From Kappaphycus alvarezii (Eukaryota; Rhodophyta; Florideophyceae; Gigartinales; Solieriaceae), in contig NADL03000523.1 of the NCBI GenBank assembly GCA_002205965.3, forward strand, positions 1,674,001 through 1,738,000: 64,000 nt of DNA. Reading direction: 5' to 3'. A model generated the notes under the pieces. That model was not told the origin of the DNA, ran no database searches, and saw only the letters and a program-made list of their open reading frames with translations. Positions within the stretch are counted from its first letter, which is position 1. Every line of letters begins with the position of its first letter. The position numbers were made by a program, and so were the translations under genes. Of the stretch, positions 22,681 to 33,678 are shown piece after piece.

Positions 22681-23569
22681 TCGTGATGGTAGAGGCTTAC
22701 AATGTAAAGGGTTGGCGGAAATGTCTATTATTAAAAGGCCAGATACCGCACCTACTCATCATGATTCCACTGATTTGTTAACCTATTTCAGATTCCACAC
22801 CCTCGCCAGCATCAATTTCATCGATAATTAAGAAAAATACCCATAGTTCTACTGTACCATCAAAATCACAGGCAGTCGCCAGCTTGGCTCTAGATTAAAC
22901 ATATGAATTGATAGCCTTTTCCTTCTGAAGAAACGCCGCTAGGATGATCACGTACGCCCCCAACTGCTTCCCAACTGTGCTAACAGCTACTTTGTGGTAG
23001 CAGAAAATTTCGACGGTTGCAGTATTGATACTTCAAGCAGCTGTACTGTACAGTATAGAATGGACGTTCAAAGGACTCGATCCTTTACAATCATCAATAT
23101 ATCAACCTCAACTCCTCTATCAAAATATTTTGAACGCCCAAATCCTGGGCAGGCTAGCGGAACACTTGAGCATACAATTCGAAGACTCCCCGCCTAGTCA
23201 TGTAGAAGTTTCTTTTTTTGCACCTTTTCAAGATCTAGAAGTATTTTTAGTCCATCTTCTCATCACCACTCAATGCCATTGCAAGATGCTGGACATTGGT
23301 TCTAGCGCCGAGGAAAAGAAACTCCTCTTTGATGGGGAGATATCGGTACATTTCCAGTCTCTTCCTCTGCTTGTTGGCGCTTTACTGCTGCTTTAGTGCT
23401 GCAAACCCGTGTTCCAGTGGAAGCATACTTCTTCAGCCATGAAAGCCGGGCACAACTAACAATACGCTTCCCCACGGAGTGTACATAAGAGAACTTACCG
23501 CGTTACATATCCAGATGCATCAACAACTTCTCGTGTCTTTCTTACAACTTTCCGTACCCTTTTAGCCCC
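22681..23569. other. Upstream flank of the dioxygenase gene, no gene supported
   Basis: Open frames of 67 and 123 codons (22994-23396) show no motif and have poor coding character. One TACTGTACAGTA palindrome lies at about 23042-23054. Promoter elements could not be identified. Confidence 0.4.
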
Positions 23570-24274
23570 ATGGTTCTTGTATCTGGAAAATCCGTGCTTT
23601 GCCTACCAGTGCTTACCACACGTGAGAGTCATGAAGTGCTGTCAGTATGTGGAGAGCTGGGGCCCGATCCCTCATCTAAGGACTTCGTAACTCGGACGAA
23701 AAATATCGCATTTGTTCTTTGCATTGATGACGTCTGGTACCAGATTAACCGCAACTACTTCAATCAGTCGAAGTCTTACAATTCACTGTCCGGTGGGTAC
23801 CGTCGCTACTACCGTGAGTTACCTCGGAATTTTATCGAAAATAGGACAGTACAGGCCTTACTGACGCGTTTTAAGCAGATTCATGATATTCCCGAGGGAC
23901 AGTTGGTCCTCGTGCACGTACAGACCAGTCACGTAGGTCCAAGAGACGAGTATAGATGCCTTACAGGGCATGGAATTCACACAGATGGACAGGAAAAAGC
24001 GATGATTTTGTGTCTGAGACGCCGAAACGTGATCGGTGCTCTCAACTCCTTCTACGGAGATCAGCATGGAGAAGAGGTTATTGTGCATCCGTTTGTGTTA
24101 AAAGAGGGCCATGCATGTTTCTGGGAGGATAACCAGATCTTCCACCATGCTTCAGGGGCAGCATGTATGGACGGAGTGGGTACTGGTGAAAGGACTGTGA
24201 TGGTAGCAACTTACCCCGCAAAGTTCCTACTTGAGGGGATAGATAATCCCAACAATAATTTGCGGAGGTTCTAA
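23570..24274 (+). CDS. 2-oxoglutarate/Fe(II)-dependent dioxygenase, PF10014 (BsmA) type
   Basis: The predicted protein has 234 residues, the usual size of this single-domain family, whose known bacterial members hydroxylate free amino acids such as L-isoleucine. The iron-binding facial triad is visible: HTD at residues 137-139 in GHGIHTDGQEKAM, and a distal His at 192 or 193 in NQIFHHASG. The stretch between (LCLRRRNVIGALNSFYGDQ) follows the family's R-N-GG-S-Y pattern with one Gly lost. The C-terminal GERTVMVATYP resembles the family's last strand, where an Arg binds 2-oxoglutarate. No signal peptide is obvious, so a cytosolic enzyme is likely. Start at 23570 follows CCCC and gives a complete domain. 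It is one intact exon among LINE debris. Substrate unknown; a captured gene is possible. Confidence 0.8.
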   Translation: MVLVSGKSVLCLPVLTTRESHEVLSVCGELGPDPSSKDFVTRTKNIAFVLCIDDVWYQINRNYFNQSKSYNSLSGGYRRYYRELPRNFIENRTVQALLTRFKQIHDIPEGQLVLVHVQTSHVGPRDEYRCLTGHGIHTDGQEKAMILCLRRRNVIGALNSFYGDQHGEEVIVHPFVLKEGHACFWEDNQIFHHASGAACMDGVGTGERTVMVATYPAKFLLEGIDNPNNNLRRF

Positions 24275-24309
24275 CTAACCTGTCGTCATATAAAGTGCGA
24301 CAGGTGAGT

Positions 24310-24425
24310 CAAGTGGGGGGAATTTGGGTGCGTCACTGATTAGAGATGTAGGACCGCTACTTCCCCGAGACGCAGGGGGTAAGTCTGTGTAATGGCGAGT
24401 CAAGCTACATTTTCAAAAAATGAAG
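24310..24425 (-). repeat. Family B LINE tail
   Basis: + strand: GGGGGGAATTTGGGTGCGTC, then ACTGATTAGAGATGTAGGAC, then CGCTACTTCCCCGAGACGCA, then GGGGGTAAGTCTGTGTAATG. The same series occurs at 34.0, 45.4, 50.3 and 63.3 kb. It begins just downstream of the dioxygenase stop codon (24274). Confidence 0.8.
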
Positions 24426-24489
24426 CAATAGTGCAGTCGCCTCCTTTGAGTACAAAGATAGTGCCGGGGTAAGTATGCTGCTTTAATGT

Positions 24490-24812
24490 TTGTTACTGTC
24501 CACGGAGAAGGACACTAACCTGCCTGTGATGGGACCCTACGGCACGGAGCATTTGTGGGTGCCTGCTCGCTGGATGGACTGGTCTGATCTCAACTCTTCG
24601 GACGGCGAAGACGTCCGTGATGTCGCTGCCGATCTGGAGGGGTTAGAGGCTGGTGGGGAGAAGGATGAGTAAGGGGCGGGCATATCTCGTGGTATGCTCC
24701 AGGTAACTTTGCTGGCAGATAGGACTTTCAATCATCGGTAACCCCCTAATATACCCCGGGCCCCAACCGACCACATTTTTCAAAAATTAAAGCGCCCAGA
24801 CATTTCCCCTGT
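24490..24812 (+). mobile_element. LINE-type 3' end with a second ORF kind (TNLPVMGPYG) and family C tail
   Basis: The frame 24490-24672 reads TEKDTNLPVMGPYGTEHLWV, then PARWMDWSDLNSSDGEDV, and ends in acidic GLEAGGEKDE. The same end, inverted, is at 33.0-33.3 kb. After the stop come about 85 bases, then CCCCGGGCCCCAACCGACCA, CATTTTTCAAAAATTAAAGC and GCCCAGACATTTCCCC (family C tail, to 24812). The ORF does not match the endonuclease, so this is a different element sharing the tail. Function unknown. Confidence 0.6.
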
Positions 24813-25090
24813 TACTGTCCTAGTTATCAAATAAGTATCCCCCAAAACAATTTCTGGTGGGTCGAACTGCTTAATTGACTTCTCGTTATCGCCGCTTCAT
24901 TCTGTTTATTGTCTTATAAACCAGTCCATATTACTCTAAATTAAGCGAATAATTTGCTCATCAGTGTGTATATAATATTACTTTACTCATGATGTTTCTG
25001 GAGTGTACACTCACTGAGCGACTATTTAGTTAGGAAATGGATGGTAAACATCGGTCATGTGCTGTGGGGCACGGGAAATGATGGCTATAG
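24813..25090. other. No gene seen
   Basis: AT-rich spacer between family C tails, without open frames or repeats of note. Confidence 0.4.
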
Positions 25091-25225
25091 CCACCATATA
25101 AGGGGAAGATTTGGGTGTTTTAATATTTGAAAGACAAGGTCAGCTGTTTCCAGGGGGGAATTTTTGGGTTATTTTAATGCATGGAAGATGTGGTCGGTTA
25201 TATCCACGCGGCTAATGCGTTATGT
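25091..25225 (-). repeat. Two family C LINE tails in tandem
   Basis: 25098-25150 reads GGGGAAGATTTGGGTGTTTT then AATATTTGAAAGACAAGGTC. 25154-25225 reads GGGGGGAATTTTTGGGTTAT, TTTAATGCATGGAAGATGTG, then GTCGGTTATATCCACGCGGC and TAATGCG. The second matches the UTR ends at 2.5 kb and 16.1 kb closely. Two short copies side by side suggest one inserted at the end of the other. Confidence 0.8.
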
Positions 25226-25435
25226 GTTTCCAGTGCTACATGAAGCAATTGCGGATTGGCCGGGGAGAAATACTGTGGCACAGCACGCAGAATATTCGTT
25301 AGAGGGCTCGCTCGAGCCCAACCAGGAGGCAGGCCGTGTTGGACGTGGCAGCGATCGCAGCATACCTTTGCATCAATATCCCCAGCACCATTCCATAAAT
25401 TTCCATGAATGTATATGGATTTATATTATAAAGTC

Positions 25436-25540
25436 GGGGAAAATGTTAGGTGTTTTTACTATTGGAAGATGTTTTCAATCTATTTTATAGTTTTCCAGAC
25501 AACCACAGTCGACTCGAAAAGGTGTCCCGACACAGCAATG
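25436..25540 (-). repeat. Family A LINE tail, long form
   Basis: + strand: GGGGAAAATGTTAGGTGTTT, TTACTATTGGAAGATGTTTT, CAATCTATTTTATAGTTTTC, CAGACAACCACAGTCGACTC, then GAAAAGGTGTCCCGACACAG. It extends the 20.5-kb copy to the 5' side of the element. Confidence 0.8.
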
Positions 25541-25848
25541 GGGGAGGAACTACGCTCCCTAAAAGCCTATCTTTATTGTAAAGTTGAAAGATAATCGTTT
25601 GTATTGTTCTCGGTCATTCGCTCGCTCACTCGGTCATACATTCGTGGCCAAGAAGCGTTGATATACTGTATATAACGATCTAAGAGATCATCATTACTTG
25701 CAGAAAATATCAACCTCTTCACTTGTACGTGCCTAGACACAAGAATAAGTGTTGAATGGGTACTTTCAAGGTTCTAGTGTCGGAAAATATCGGGAAGAAA
25801 CAGAGAGATGAACAGAATAGGGCAAAAGCATCATCTTCTGAGCATTTT

Positions 25849-25995
25849 CGAATATATTTTCCAACAGTAAAAGTCCCAAACTTCCTCCTTTCGAATTTCA
25901 ACATCTAGAACTAAATACATTCGTGTAATTTTGATTCTGGAAACTGGGGAAAGGATTTGGGGGTTTGACTCTTGGAAAATATTTTCTAGAATATT
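25849..25995. repeat. Two family A tails in inverted orientation
   Basis: 25853-25888 (element strand +) reads ATATTTTCCAACAGTAAAAG then TCCCAAACTTCC. 25948-25993 (element strand -) reads GGGGAAAGGATTTGGGGGTT then TGACTCTTGGAAAATATTTT. The pair could fold into an imperfect hairpin with about 60 bases of loop. Confidence 0.65.
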
Positions 25996-26268
25996 GTCTG
26001 TCGCATTGGGGCACAAAGTCCGGATGATTCCAATTTTGAAGGGAGCAGTCTGCTTTTCCCAATGCCGGGGCGTCCCTCAACTAGTTCTGATATGCACTAA
26101 ACTTGTGCCCGCTAAATGAGTCTAGAGCAGGACCTACTTCGGATACGGAATCTGAGCTTGCCAGATGTTTTTACAGTATCTGAATTTGAGAGATGTTTTC
26201 AATTTGAATGAGTTTGGGAAATTCATGGATTGACTTTTTATTTTATGATACACTGGTATTAGTAGATT

Positions 26269-26800
26269 TCAGTAAAGGCCAAGGTTCTGGATGATCCCAA
26301 GAGTGACTTTGCAAAATCTATATAATCGGCGCATAAATTCCCACCCCTTTTCGATGGGTGGCAGGCATGGGTATGGCACCTGACCACTTGATTTGTTCCT
26401 TTTCTCGATAAAATAGAAATTCTTTTCCAAATTGGAAAGAAAATTTCGTGGCGGCTGGGAGATTGGGTTGAAGTGCATATTGGATCCAAAGTTGGCATGT
26501 GATCGTTTGCGTTTCAGCGCGAGCTGCTGCAAAGCCCTCATTAAATCTTCTTTTTTGGTAACGATTTGTATATGGCGGAGCAATTGGAATTATGCCGTAG
26601 AAAAGAGGAGACAAGACTGTTCTGTGGGAATTAATTGTGCTATTCATAGCTTTGACGGCAACTTGTAACGCGAGGATAAATTTACGGCAGGAATGGTCAG
26701 GGTAACTTTTTAACGTATTCGAAGAACGTGATCTTGTTACCGTTCTCGAGTAGCAGAAGAGTTGCGAGATAAAACTGAACATATTTCGAGTTTGATACAT
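26269..26800 (-). pseudogene. LTR-retrotransposon integrase/pol remnant
   Basis: The 160-codon minus frame has AVKAMNSTINSHRTVLSPLF then YGIIPIAPP, then FNEGFAAARAE, and near the end KEFLFYREKEQIKWSGAI. This order (N-T--G---P--L-FG--P; A---A; LVYRE----W-GP) is that of the integrase C-terminal part of LTR elements. The overlapping frame 26583-26269 carries the shifted continuation. No LTR is recognised nearby. Confidence 0.5.
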
Positions 26801-26819
26801 GCCATAATTGTTGTATCTC

Positions 26820-28560
26820 GGAAGTATGTTGACACAAAAGCAGATCCCGTACCAACCTAGAATTTATACGGGAACTCTAGTTACACTATGGTTCATCATT
26901 TCAGAAAATCGCGCAGAAAATCATCAACGGATTGACCTGTTAGGATCTCAGGGGCACTAAAGTGTGCACTAACGTCTACAATATACTCGGCACTATACTG
27001 CCTAGTATATTGTGGACGTTGTCTGCAACTAAACTTTACTTGTCGACTATTTATAGTCTGAGGAGAATTCGTATCTGTGTTTTACGACTTCCATTAATAT
27101 GAAGAGAAATTCATCATCAGGAATTTGTATACGAACCGGAATTTTTTCGACGCTTGGATAGCATCCGTAACCTAAACGGAAGTACGTTCACGAAGTTTTC
27201 GGTGAGTTACTGATGATTTTGACCTTTGCCATTTTGAAGTAAGCGATTCCTTTGATATTGCCAAGTACAGACCCCTGGGCTCTTTTTCCAAGCATCTGAT
27301 TGGAAATTTTAATGATACGGCAATTTGATGTCTGAAATTTTTGTGAGAGAACGTCTACAATTTCTTCGGGATAAGGGCGGTAATTGTTTGTCTTTTGCCA
27401 AATAAAATCTTTTGCGGTTTTTTTGGTCAAAGGTATTGAAAACGGAACAAGCCTGGAATCGAGCACCCTTATCGAAAAAACTGTAAAAGTATTGGAATTT
27501 ATCATCGGATTGTTAAGATTGTTTGAAGCTATCTGAAAGACATTATGAATACCGACTTTTGATTCGTCGTTGTTTCTGAATGATGGAATCTTTTAATTTA
27601 GTCGGTAACTGAAGATTCTGGCTCATTGAGCCTCTCAAACTTATTAAATGTAGGTTCCATGTGGTTTTAATATTCTTCCTTATCTGTAGGGCCAGATTAA
27701 ATTTCTTGTATTTTTCGAACAGCACTCGTTTGAGGTTATTTTCCACCAGATTAGTTTCTGAAATGAGTAAAATTATATCCTGCAATCTGTTTCGGGTTTT
27801 GTTTAGGATAATTGGCCAAGATATGATAAGATGAATAACATCCCTAAAAACGAATAGGATTTGCTTTATTTTCAGAGCGAAGATGCCGGTGTTTGTAGTT
27901 TTTTGGTTTCTGACAACGCCCATAACCGGCTTGGAGGTCGTGACTCGTGATATAGATAGACTGATTTACATAATGGTTGCCGTAGATGGACTAGTTTTAT
28001 TGAGCAAATCTGGTTTCCTCCATTGTTTTAATAGTGCAATGTAGCATAGCGTACACTCTCTGGTGCCATATCGTCGCGGAAGTAGCGCGAGCTAGAGGGT
28101 CTCGTACCAAGTCGCAGTTTCTGACCTCGTTTCGCAAGTATTTCACTTTGTTTCCTCCAGAGAGGCGGGGGGAGGAGCTTCGGTCTAATGTTTATTAATG
28201 ACAAAATTAATCATACTATAAGCGATTCAGTGAATCAGTACCTCGGAGACAAATTTCTGTAAAAATAAAATGTATAGAAAGAGAAACAAGCGTTTTTAGG
28301 CCGTAATGCTATTTACTTCAGGGCCCGTAAGTGCGATAGCCTCTCTATAGTCTCGGAACTATCCTTCATTGTGCGCTTGGTAATAATTTATTACGTTTGA
28401 AGTGAACAGTATACTAATTAACTGAAAAACCGACTAATTGGGAAAGCGCGGCATGAGTAGTTGTTCTATTAAGAGAATATTTGAAGTCTTCAATGCATGT
28501 ATCTAGAAAATTTATGGCAGTCATGGAAATTTATGGGAGCCATAGCTGAAACTGGCGGCA
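26820..28560. other. Gene-poor; two unassigned minus frames
   Basis: Minus frames 27505-27188 (105 codons) and 27923-27543 (126 codons) are Lys/Asn/Ile-rich. The first has TKKTAKDFIWQKTNNYRPYP then EEIVDVLSQKF. They could be decayed transposon ORFs, but I cannot place them in a family. Confidence 0.3.
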
Positions 28561-29470
28561 ATTAGTAGTGCTCTTTTAGTTTTTTCAGGTTAAATTGGTT
28601 CATAACGTGCGGAGTGAGGGTAATTTGCGGGTATTTTTTGTCCGACTGGATCATGTTGTGGTAGGTTTTTGGGGTTGCAAAGTATATTTGATGTATTATC
28701 TGGCAACGGAGAAAATATGCTCTCGAAATATTGTAAGTAAAAGTTCTCACACTATTTTTTGGCCTTTTTGGCAACCACTATGTCATGTTTTTCACAGGAA
28801 AATGGCAATCCGCGAGAACTTGTGGGTTCCGAAAAAAGGATTGCAAAAAATATTATCTAGTACTGAAAAGCATTCGCCACTGTTTGACAAAGATCTTCGC
28901 CGAACATGTTTCCCCCCTCATACCCGCAGATGGAGTTAAAATATCCCTTCTGATTCTCCATTATTATACTTCGGCTTTGCAGGAACACCATGAGTATCCA
29001 TGCTCAAGAGGTGTAATTTTATATGTATATAATTACAAAGTATGGTGTGTCGACTGGTTTTGAGTGCCTTGATTCCCATCTTGGCCCTTCCTGTATTTTT
29101 GGTGGAGGCAGAGAGGGCGCGTGATGTATGAGGGTTTACAATAAAAACGTTGTTTGCCTGCGAGCGAGGTGACAGGACGATTTCATCTATGAGAATGCCC
29201 ATACAAAGTCTCTCGTTGGCGTGGTATTGATCTTGGCAGGGAAGCATATACTCGTTCTGAGGAGGATGGCGGGTGGTAGGGTGGCGGAGGATAGAGATAA
29301 GCATGTAACGGATGTGCTTGTGTCTGCGAATTTACACTTCTAGCGAGGGGAAACTTGTAGCGTGCACAACAAGGGGGTCGAAGAGGGGCGGGGGGTCGGG
29401 ACGGGAGTTAACTCATCTGGGGCAGGGCTGTGTGCCATCGAAGAGAGGATTCCCTAGGCAAATTTGAACC
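28561..29470. other. No gene supported
   Basis: Overlapping frames of about 70-120 codons on both strands show no motif. Confidence 0.35.
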
Positions 29471-30672
29471 ATCAAATTCCACACTTCAGGTTCCACCTTG
29501 GTGCAGGATCCAGGCTCCGGCAGGTCGGTGAAGGGGAGGTAGGAGGACTGCTTGCGACAGTATAGGTTACTTGCGAGGCGGCGTGAAGGGGATTCGATTC
29601 CGGAAGTGGAGGAGAGGTACGATGCGGGGCGAGACTTGTGGCAGATGGGCGACAGCGTTTGTTATGCACCAAGGATAGAGCCCTGCCGCTGAATGGAGGC
29701 GAGGACATTAGGCAATTGAAACTAAGGAGGGAGGAGTAGTTAGAAGGAGAGGTTTGTAAAGGAAGCGGAGAGGGCTGACGTGAGGCAGTCTCCAAGGGGG
29801 GATTTAAGGAGTCGCGGGTGAGGGAAAAATTTGACAGCAGGGAACTGTAGCAGGAGAAAGATGAGATGGTAGCCGTCAAGGGCAGGCCAAGGCCACCAGA
29901 GAAAACGATAAAGAAGCGCACAGCCAAGCACCGTAGTGGAGGTCCCTATGAATAGCCTCGAATGCCCCTCACAGTTCCATATCAAAAATTCTTGAAGAAC
30001 ACAGATAATTCGGGATGCGATAGCGTCGTAGCGTAGGGTGTGGAAAGCCGTTTGGGTCGCGAAGAGGCTTTAGTGCTTCCCATTGTTTCTTTGCGGGCTG
30101 GATTCGTGTGCTGATGATCGCGCGGCTAGCTTCGTGGTGCCCTATTGTGGTGCAAAGAGTAGTTATGGCCGTGGAGCGGTTGACCGTGCACGGTAGAGCG
30201 GTTTGCTTCGGGAGAGTGGACCACCAAGCCTCGGTTTTCTGGAGATTGATGACAATACCAAAATCAGATCCATCAGATTCAATGTGACGCAGAAAGTAGG
30301 CGGCGGAGTCCATTGCCTAACGATGTTTCCGTTATCAGCTTACCAAGGCTGTAGCGGAACAGTAGGGAATGAATCACGTAAGCGAATGGGGACAGGGTGG
30401 ATTGATAGCGCGTAGAAGCGCATGGAAAGTGGATCTCCCTGGTTATTACCGGTCCTACAGGAGACAAAGTAGGTGCCGGAAAGAAGGTGTGATCGGTAGC
30501 CGTATATCAGGTGCGCGTAGCGAGAAATCCGTAGGGCGTGAGTGATGACTTCGCGGAACAGATGGGATCGCTCAACCCGGTTGAATGCATTCGTCCATCG
30601 CTCCTTTTTTTCGGCCCCTACTTTGTCTCCTGTAGGACCGGTACACACCAGGGCGATCAACTTGCCATGCAC
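29471..30672 (-). mobile_element. Degenerate LINE with reverse transcriptase core
   Basis: Minus frame 30672-30340 has NAFNRVERSHLFREV, the equivalent of the RT motif with the first catalytic Asp in this clade, and CRTGNNQGDPLSMRFYALSI followed by HPV, the RT 'GxxQGDPLG-LLF' motif. Frame 30313-29969 continues the domain (GIVINLQKTEAWW), with a frame change between. 29927-29472 is low-complexity Ser/Pro sequence that may be the C-terminal region. It resembles the RT at 43-45 kb more than the one at 35 kb. Confidence 0.65.
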
Positions 30673-30749
30673 TTCTACGCGCTATCAATCCACCCTGTCC
30701 TCACTCGTTTACGTGAAAAAGTAAGCTGGCTGGGTATCAGCCGGCTTAC
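30600..30749 (+). repeat. Inverted partial copy of the same RT, ending in a hairpin
   Basis: The + strand 30610-30720 encodes YFVSCRTGTHQGDQLAMHFY then ALSIHPV, mirroring minus 30475-30365. The two arms of about 105 bases are close to 90 percent alike. Immediately after, 30721-30749 is a 12-bp stem (GTAAGCTGGCTG / CAGCCGGCTTAC, one mismatch) with a 5-base loop. Confidence 0.75.
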
Positions 30750-30822
30750 CTTTTACAGTACAATATTTGTAAATACTGTAAATCCCCCGTGTTCCCTAAT
30801 GTGACTACAGTCCTGTACAGTA

Positions 30823-32951
30823 CACCCAGTAGCTGCAACTAATGTAGACCACGATGAATGTTGTAAACAGATTATTATGGCGCCTACAAGAATTATTGTG
30901 GCCTACAATACAACATGTACCACTCTATTTGCGGTACAGAATCATTTAATGTGGGCCACGTTATAACAATACGCCTAAATTAGTGTGGCCAAACCAAGCC
31001 ATCTAATTGGCTGCAGAAAACACTGGACAACCTTCAAAGCGGTTCCTGTGCTTCTTGATAATCTCCTGAACAGCAGGAAAAAGCTGCTTTTCCTCCCACA
31101 ACCCATTGAATTTCAATGCCATCCCGGTACGTATCATTGCCTTCCTTTCGTATGATAACCCAGATGCATCCCTCTGACGATTAACATCACCTAAAGCAAG
31201 TGCGGCAAGCTTCAGAAAGTAAGACTTACCCGGTTTTAACAACTTTCCAGAACCACCTCACTGTCCCTTCAGTATCATATCCATCTTATACTTTTCCCAC
31301 CGCGAGCACCGTGCACTTTTGATCTTCCGTATAACCAACGAATCAGCGGGCTGAACAGGATGTGTGGCATTCTTCGGAAAGTACATCAGCGTAGTTTTAA
31401 TCTTTTGAGCTGCTTGTATCAACTCTGAAGTGAGATTATGACCGCTACAGTTTTCAACAAACAGAGTACGTTTTCTGCCATTCGGTAGAGCTTTGATCAC
31501 TTTGGCCTCGGAAAGCCATTGTGCCATAACTTTTGTATCCATCCAAATTTTGCGTCCAGACCGATATGAAACATCATCTATGTTGTCAGTAACACCACGT
31601 ATCGGATAGCTCCTCGAGTCGTTTCTAAACACCATGAACCCCGGCTGGATTTTAGCATCTCTACCACCGCTTATGCGAACCACAATTGTCATGTCTTCTC
31701 CACGTGAAACTTAAGCAGCCCACTTGACGACTTCGTCACCAGAGAATCCCAAAGTCTTTCTGTTGTCAACATTTATGACAAAATGTGTCTCATCCGCGTT
31801 TTCAACGTCATCTTCACTGAGTTCCCCGCTACCAAATGCTCTGGCAATTACTCCCAGGTGAAAGACTACTTCCTTGTGAATAAGTTCTTCTTTTGCCGGG
31901 GATAACAGAAGTTTTCCTGTTACAGATCGACTTACGATACGATGCCTGTCAGCAAAGTTCTGCACCCATCTTCTGGTTATACACTGAGATATAATCAGGT
32001 TTCTTTGAGCATCTACTGTGTACCTATTGTACATTTCATTCGCTCTTTGCTCAATGAGCGAGAGTTTTAAAGCGTGAAGGTTTTCCCAGTTAAACTTTAC
32101 GCCTAACTTCCGAAGGCGATCGAACTCTGCGAGTAGATTTTCATGCAGTGCTGCAACCGACGGAGTAATCTTTCGTCCTCTTCCTGCCCGCGCTTTAAGG
32201 TAAACACGCTTCAAACCGAAGCTTGTCGTCCTGGTAATGGAGGAACAGCTCCCTCGAGATTGTGGAGTACCGTTTTCATTAAGATACATCAGTTTGGCAC
32301 GCCATATATGGCTTGCTTTCTGGAGATTGGCTTTCATGTTGCCCTTAAAGAACTGAGGGAAATGGTACACAGCTTTGGAAATTAGGTGCATAGAACCAAC
32401 GCGATTGCTCTCCGACTGCATCCATGTCGCAATCTTAATGCGGTCATCAATTCGCAGAACGTGATCTTTGTCTCGTTTAGATGATGGTGAAGATGAGTTT
32501 GCCGATGATGCAGTGCATGGTAAGTCACTACCGGATGGTGAGGCGTTTTCAGTTGACTGGGTTCGACAACTAGACAAGGAAGTTAAAGGGACGGTATTGG
32601 CTTTTTGAAGGCCGCAATTATGGGAGAGGCACTTGGGATCATTTGAATTATGCCTGATGGCAGATCGAAGTCACGACCTGCGTATCAGCTGGTGTGTAGG
32701 GTCTTTAAAAGTTTAGGTAAAGCATAATACTGCTGAGAACAACTGGTGATGAGCAGTGTTTGTTTCGGTGTGCAAATGTTCGCGCCAATTTGGTGGATTC
32801 GCGGCGAGATCAATAACGGTCAGAAGGTCGGAGAGCAAGCCAACATTAATTGAAACCGGCTGGACGAAGAAGGTGACACATATTGATGTGGGCCACGTAA
32901 ATACTTGTACCCACATAAAATCGCACCCACTCTATTTGTAGTCACTGGGTG
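30823..32951 (-). mobile_element. Complete pogo-like DNA transposon with TA target duplication
   Basis: The left end is CACCCAGTAGCTGCAACTAA (from 30823). The right end, read on the minus strand from 32951, is CACCCAGTGACTACAAATAG. Seventeen of the first 23 bases match, and TA lies directly outside both ends (30821-30822 and 32952-32953), as expected for Tc1/mariner-pogo elements. Length is 2129 bp with one transposase frame inside. The element sits next to a family C tail that begins TAGTGCCGGGG. Confidence 0.8.
31003..32577 (-). pseudogene. pogo-like DDE transposase with two in-frame stops
   Basis: The minus frame from 32577 to the stop at 31003 is about 524 codons, a usual length for a DDE_1 transposase, which cuts and rejoins DNA at the element ends. 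First catalytic block: ENADETHFVINVDN. Second: LFVENCSGHN, where the usual Asp is Glu. Third: HPVQPADSLVIRKIK. A TAA follows KWAA near 31711 and a TGA follows LKGQ near 31258; both keep the frame on each side, and the second fits a Trp codon changed to TGA. The N-terminus has Ser-rich sequence, then a basic region likely to bind DNA. With two stops and the D-to-E change, activity is unlikely. A stop-suppressed product is a remote alternative. Confidence 0.85.
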
Positions 32952-32952
32952 T

Positions 32953-33656
32953 AGTGCCGGGGAATTTTTGGGTGCTTTACAGTAATATTTGAAAGAAAGA
33001 AGTTTAATGCGTTCAGTAGAAACGATGTGGTCGGTTGGGGCCAGGAGGATTACTACTGCAGTAATGGAAAATCCTATTTGCTAATATCTTGCACTACGAG
33101 ATACTCCCACCTCTTACTCATCCTTCTCCCCACCAATTTCTAACCCCTCCAGATCGGCGGCGGCGTCACCGACGCCGTCGCCTTCTGAAGAGTTGAGATC
33201 AGACCAGTCCGTTCAGCGAGCAGGCACCCACAAACGCTCCGTACCGTATGGTTGCATCACAGGCAGGTTAGTGTCCTCCGTGGCCGTACTAACCCCACTC
33301 TTGCGCCATGGCGTCTGCCCGTAGACGCCTTCGGGTGTTTTTTGGAAATCGGCAGCTTCCGCAAAGGTGGAGGATTGGAGCTTCCCGCCACTAGGTGACG
33401 GGCGCTGGGTGTTCCGTACCACAGTGTAGTTCACTATAGGCCTGTTTCTTTGGGGAACAGACCGAGCCGAGTGATAAGCTGACCGTACGCCATCAAATAT
33501 TGCGAGCAAATGGTCCCTTACGGAGCGGTGTGAACTGCTGGAGTTGAGACACGAGATGCTTGACCTGTGCCTGTAGACCGTTGAAGTCTTGTCCCGATTC
33601 ACGGAGCAGGCAACGGACGCACTTTCACGCTCCGGTACAAATTTACTGGGTACCAA
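32953..33656 (-). mobile_element. Second copy of the TNLPVMxPYG element end with family C tail
   Basis: Minus frame 33656-33213 (147 codons) ends TEDTNLPVMQPYGTERLWVP. The sequence continues to 33120 with WTDWSDLNSS and an acidic end, matching 24.5-24.67 kb. The N-terminal part is Ser/Arg-rich with RSVRDHLLAIFDGVRSAYHS. The tail lies at 32953-33050 and contains an extra segment (CTTTCTTTCAAATATTACTG). Two copies in opposite orientation point to a repeated element, but I do not recognise the protein. Confidence 0.55.
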
Positions 33657-33678
33657 CCCACATATCTACCACAGTAAA

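Noticed and set aside
24315-24812. A 500-bp DNA transposon with GGGGAAAT inverted ends
   Set aside because: The opposed GGGG-AAATTTGGG ends first looked like terminal inverted repeats. The two ends belong to different LINE tail families (B and C), each also found alone, so they are two insertions in opposite orientation.
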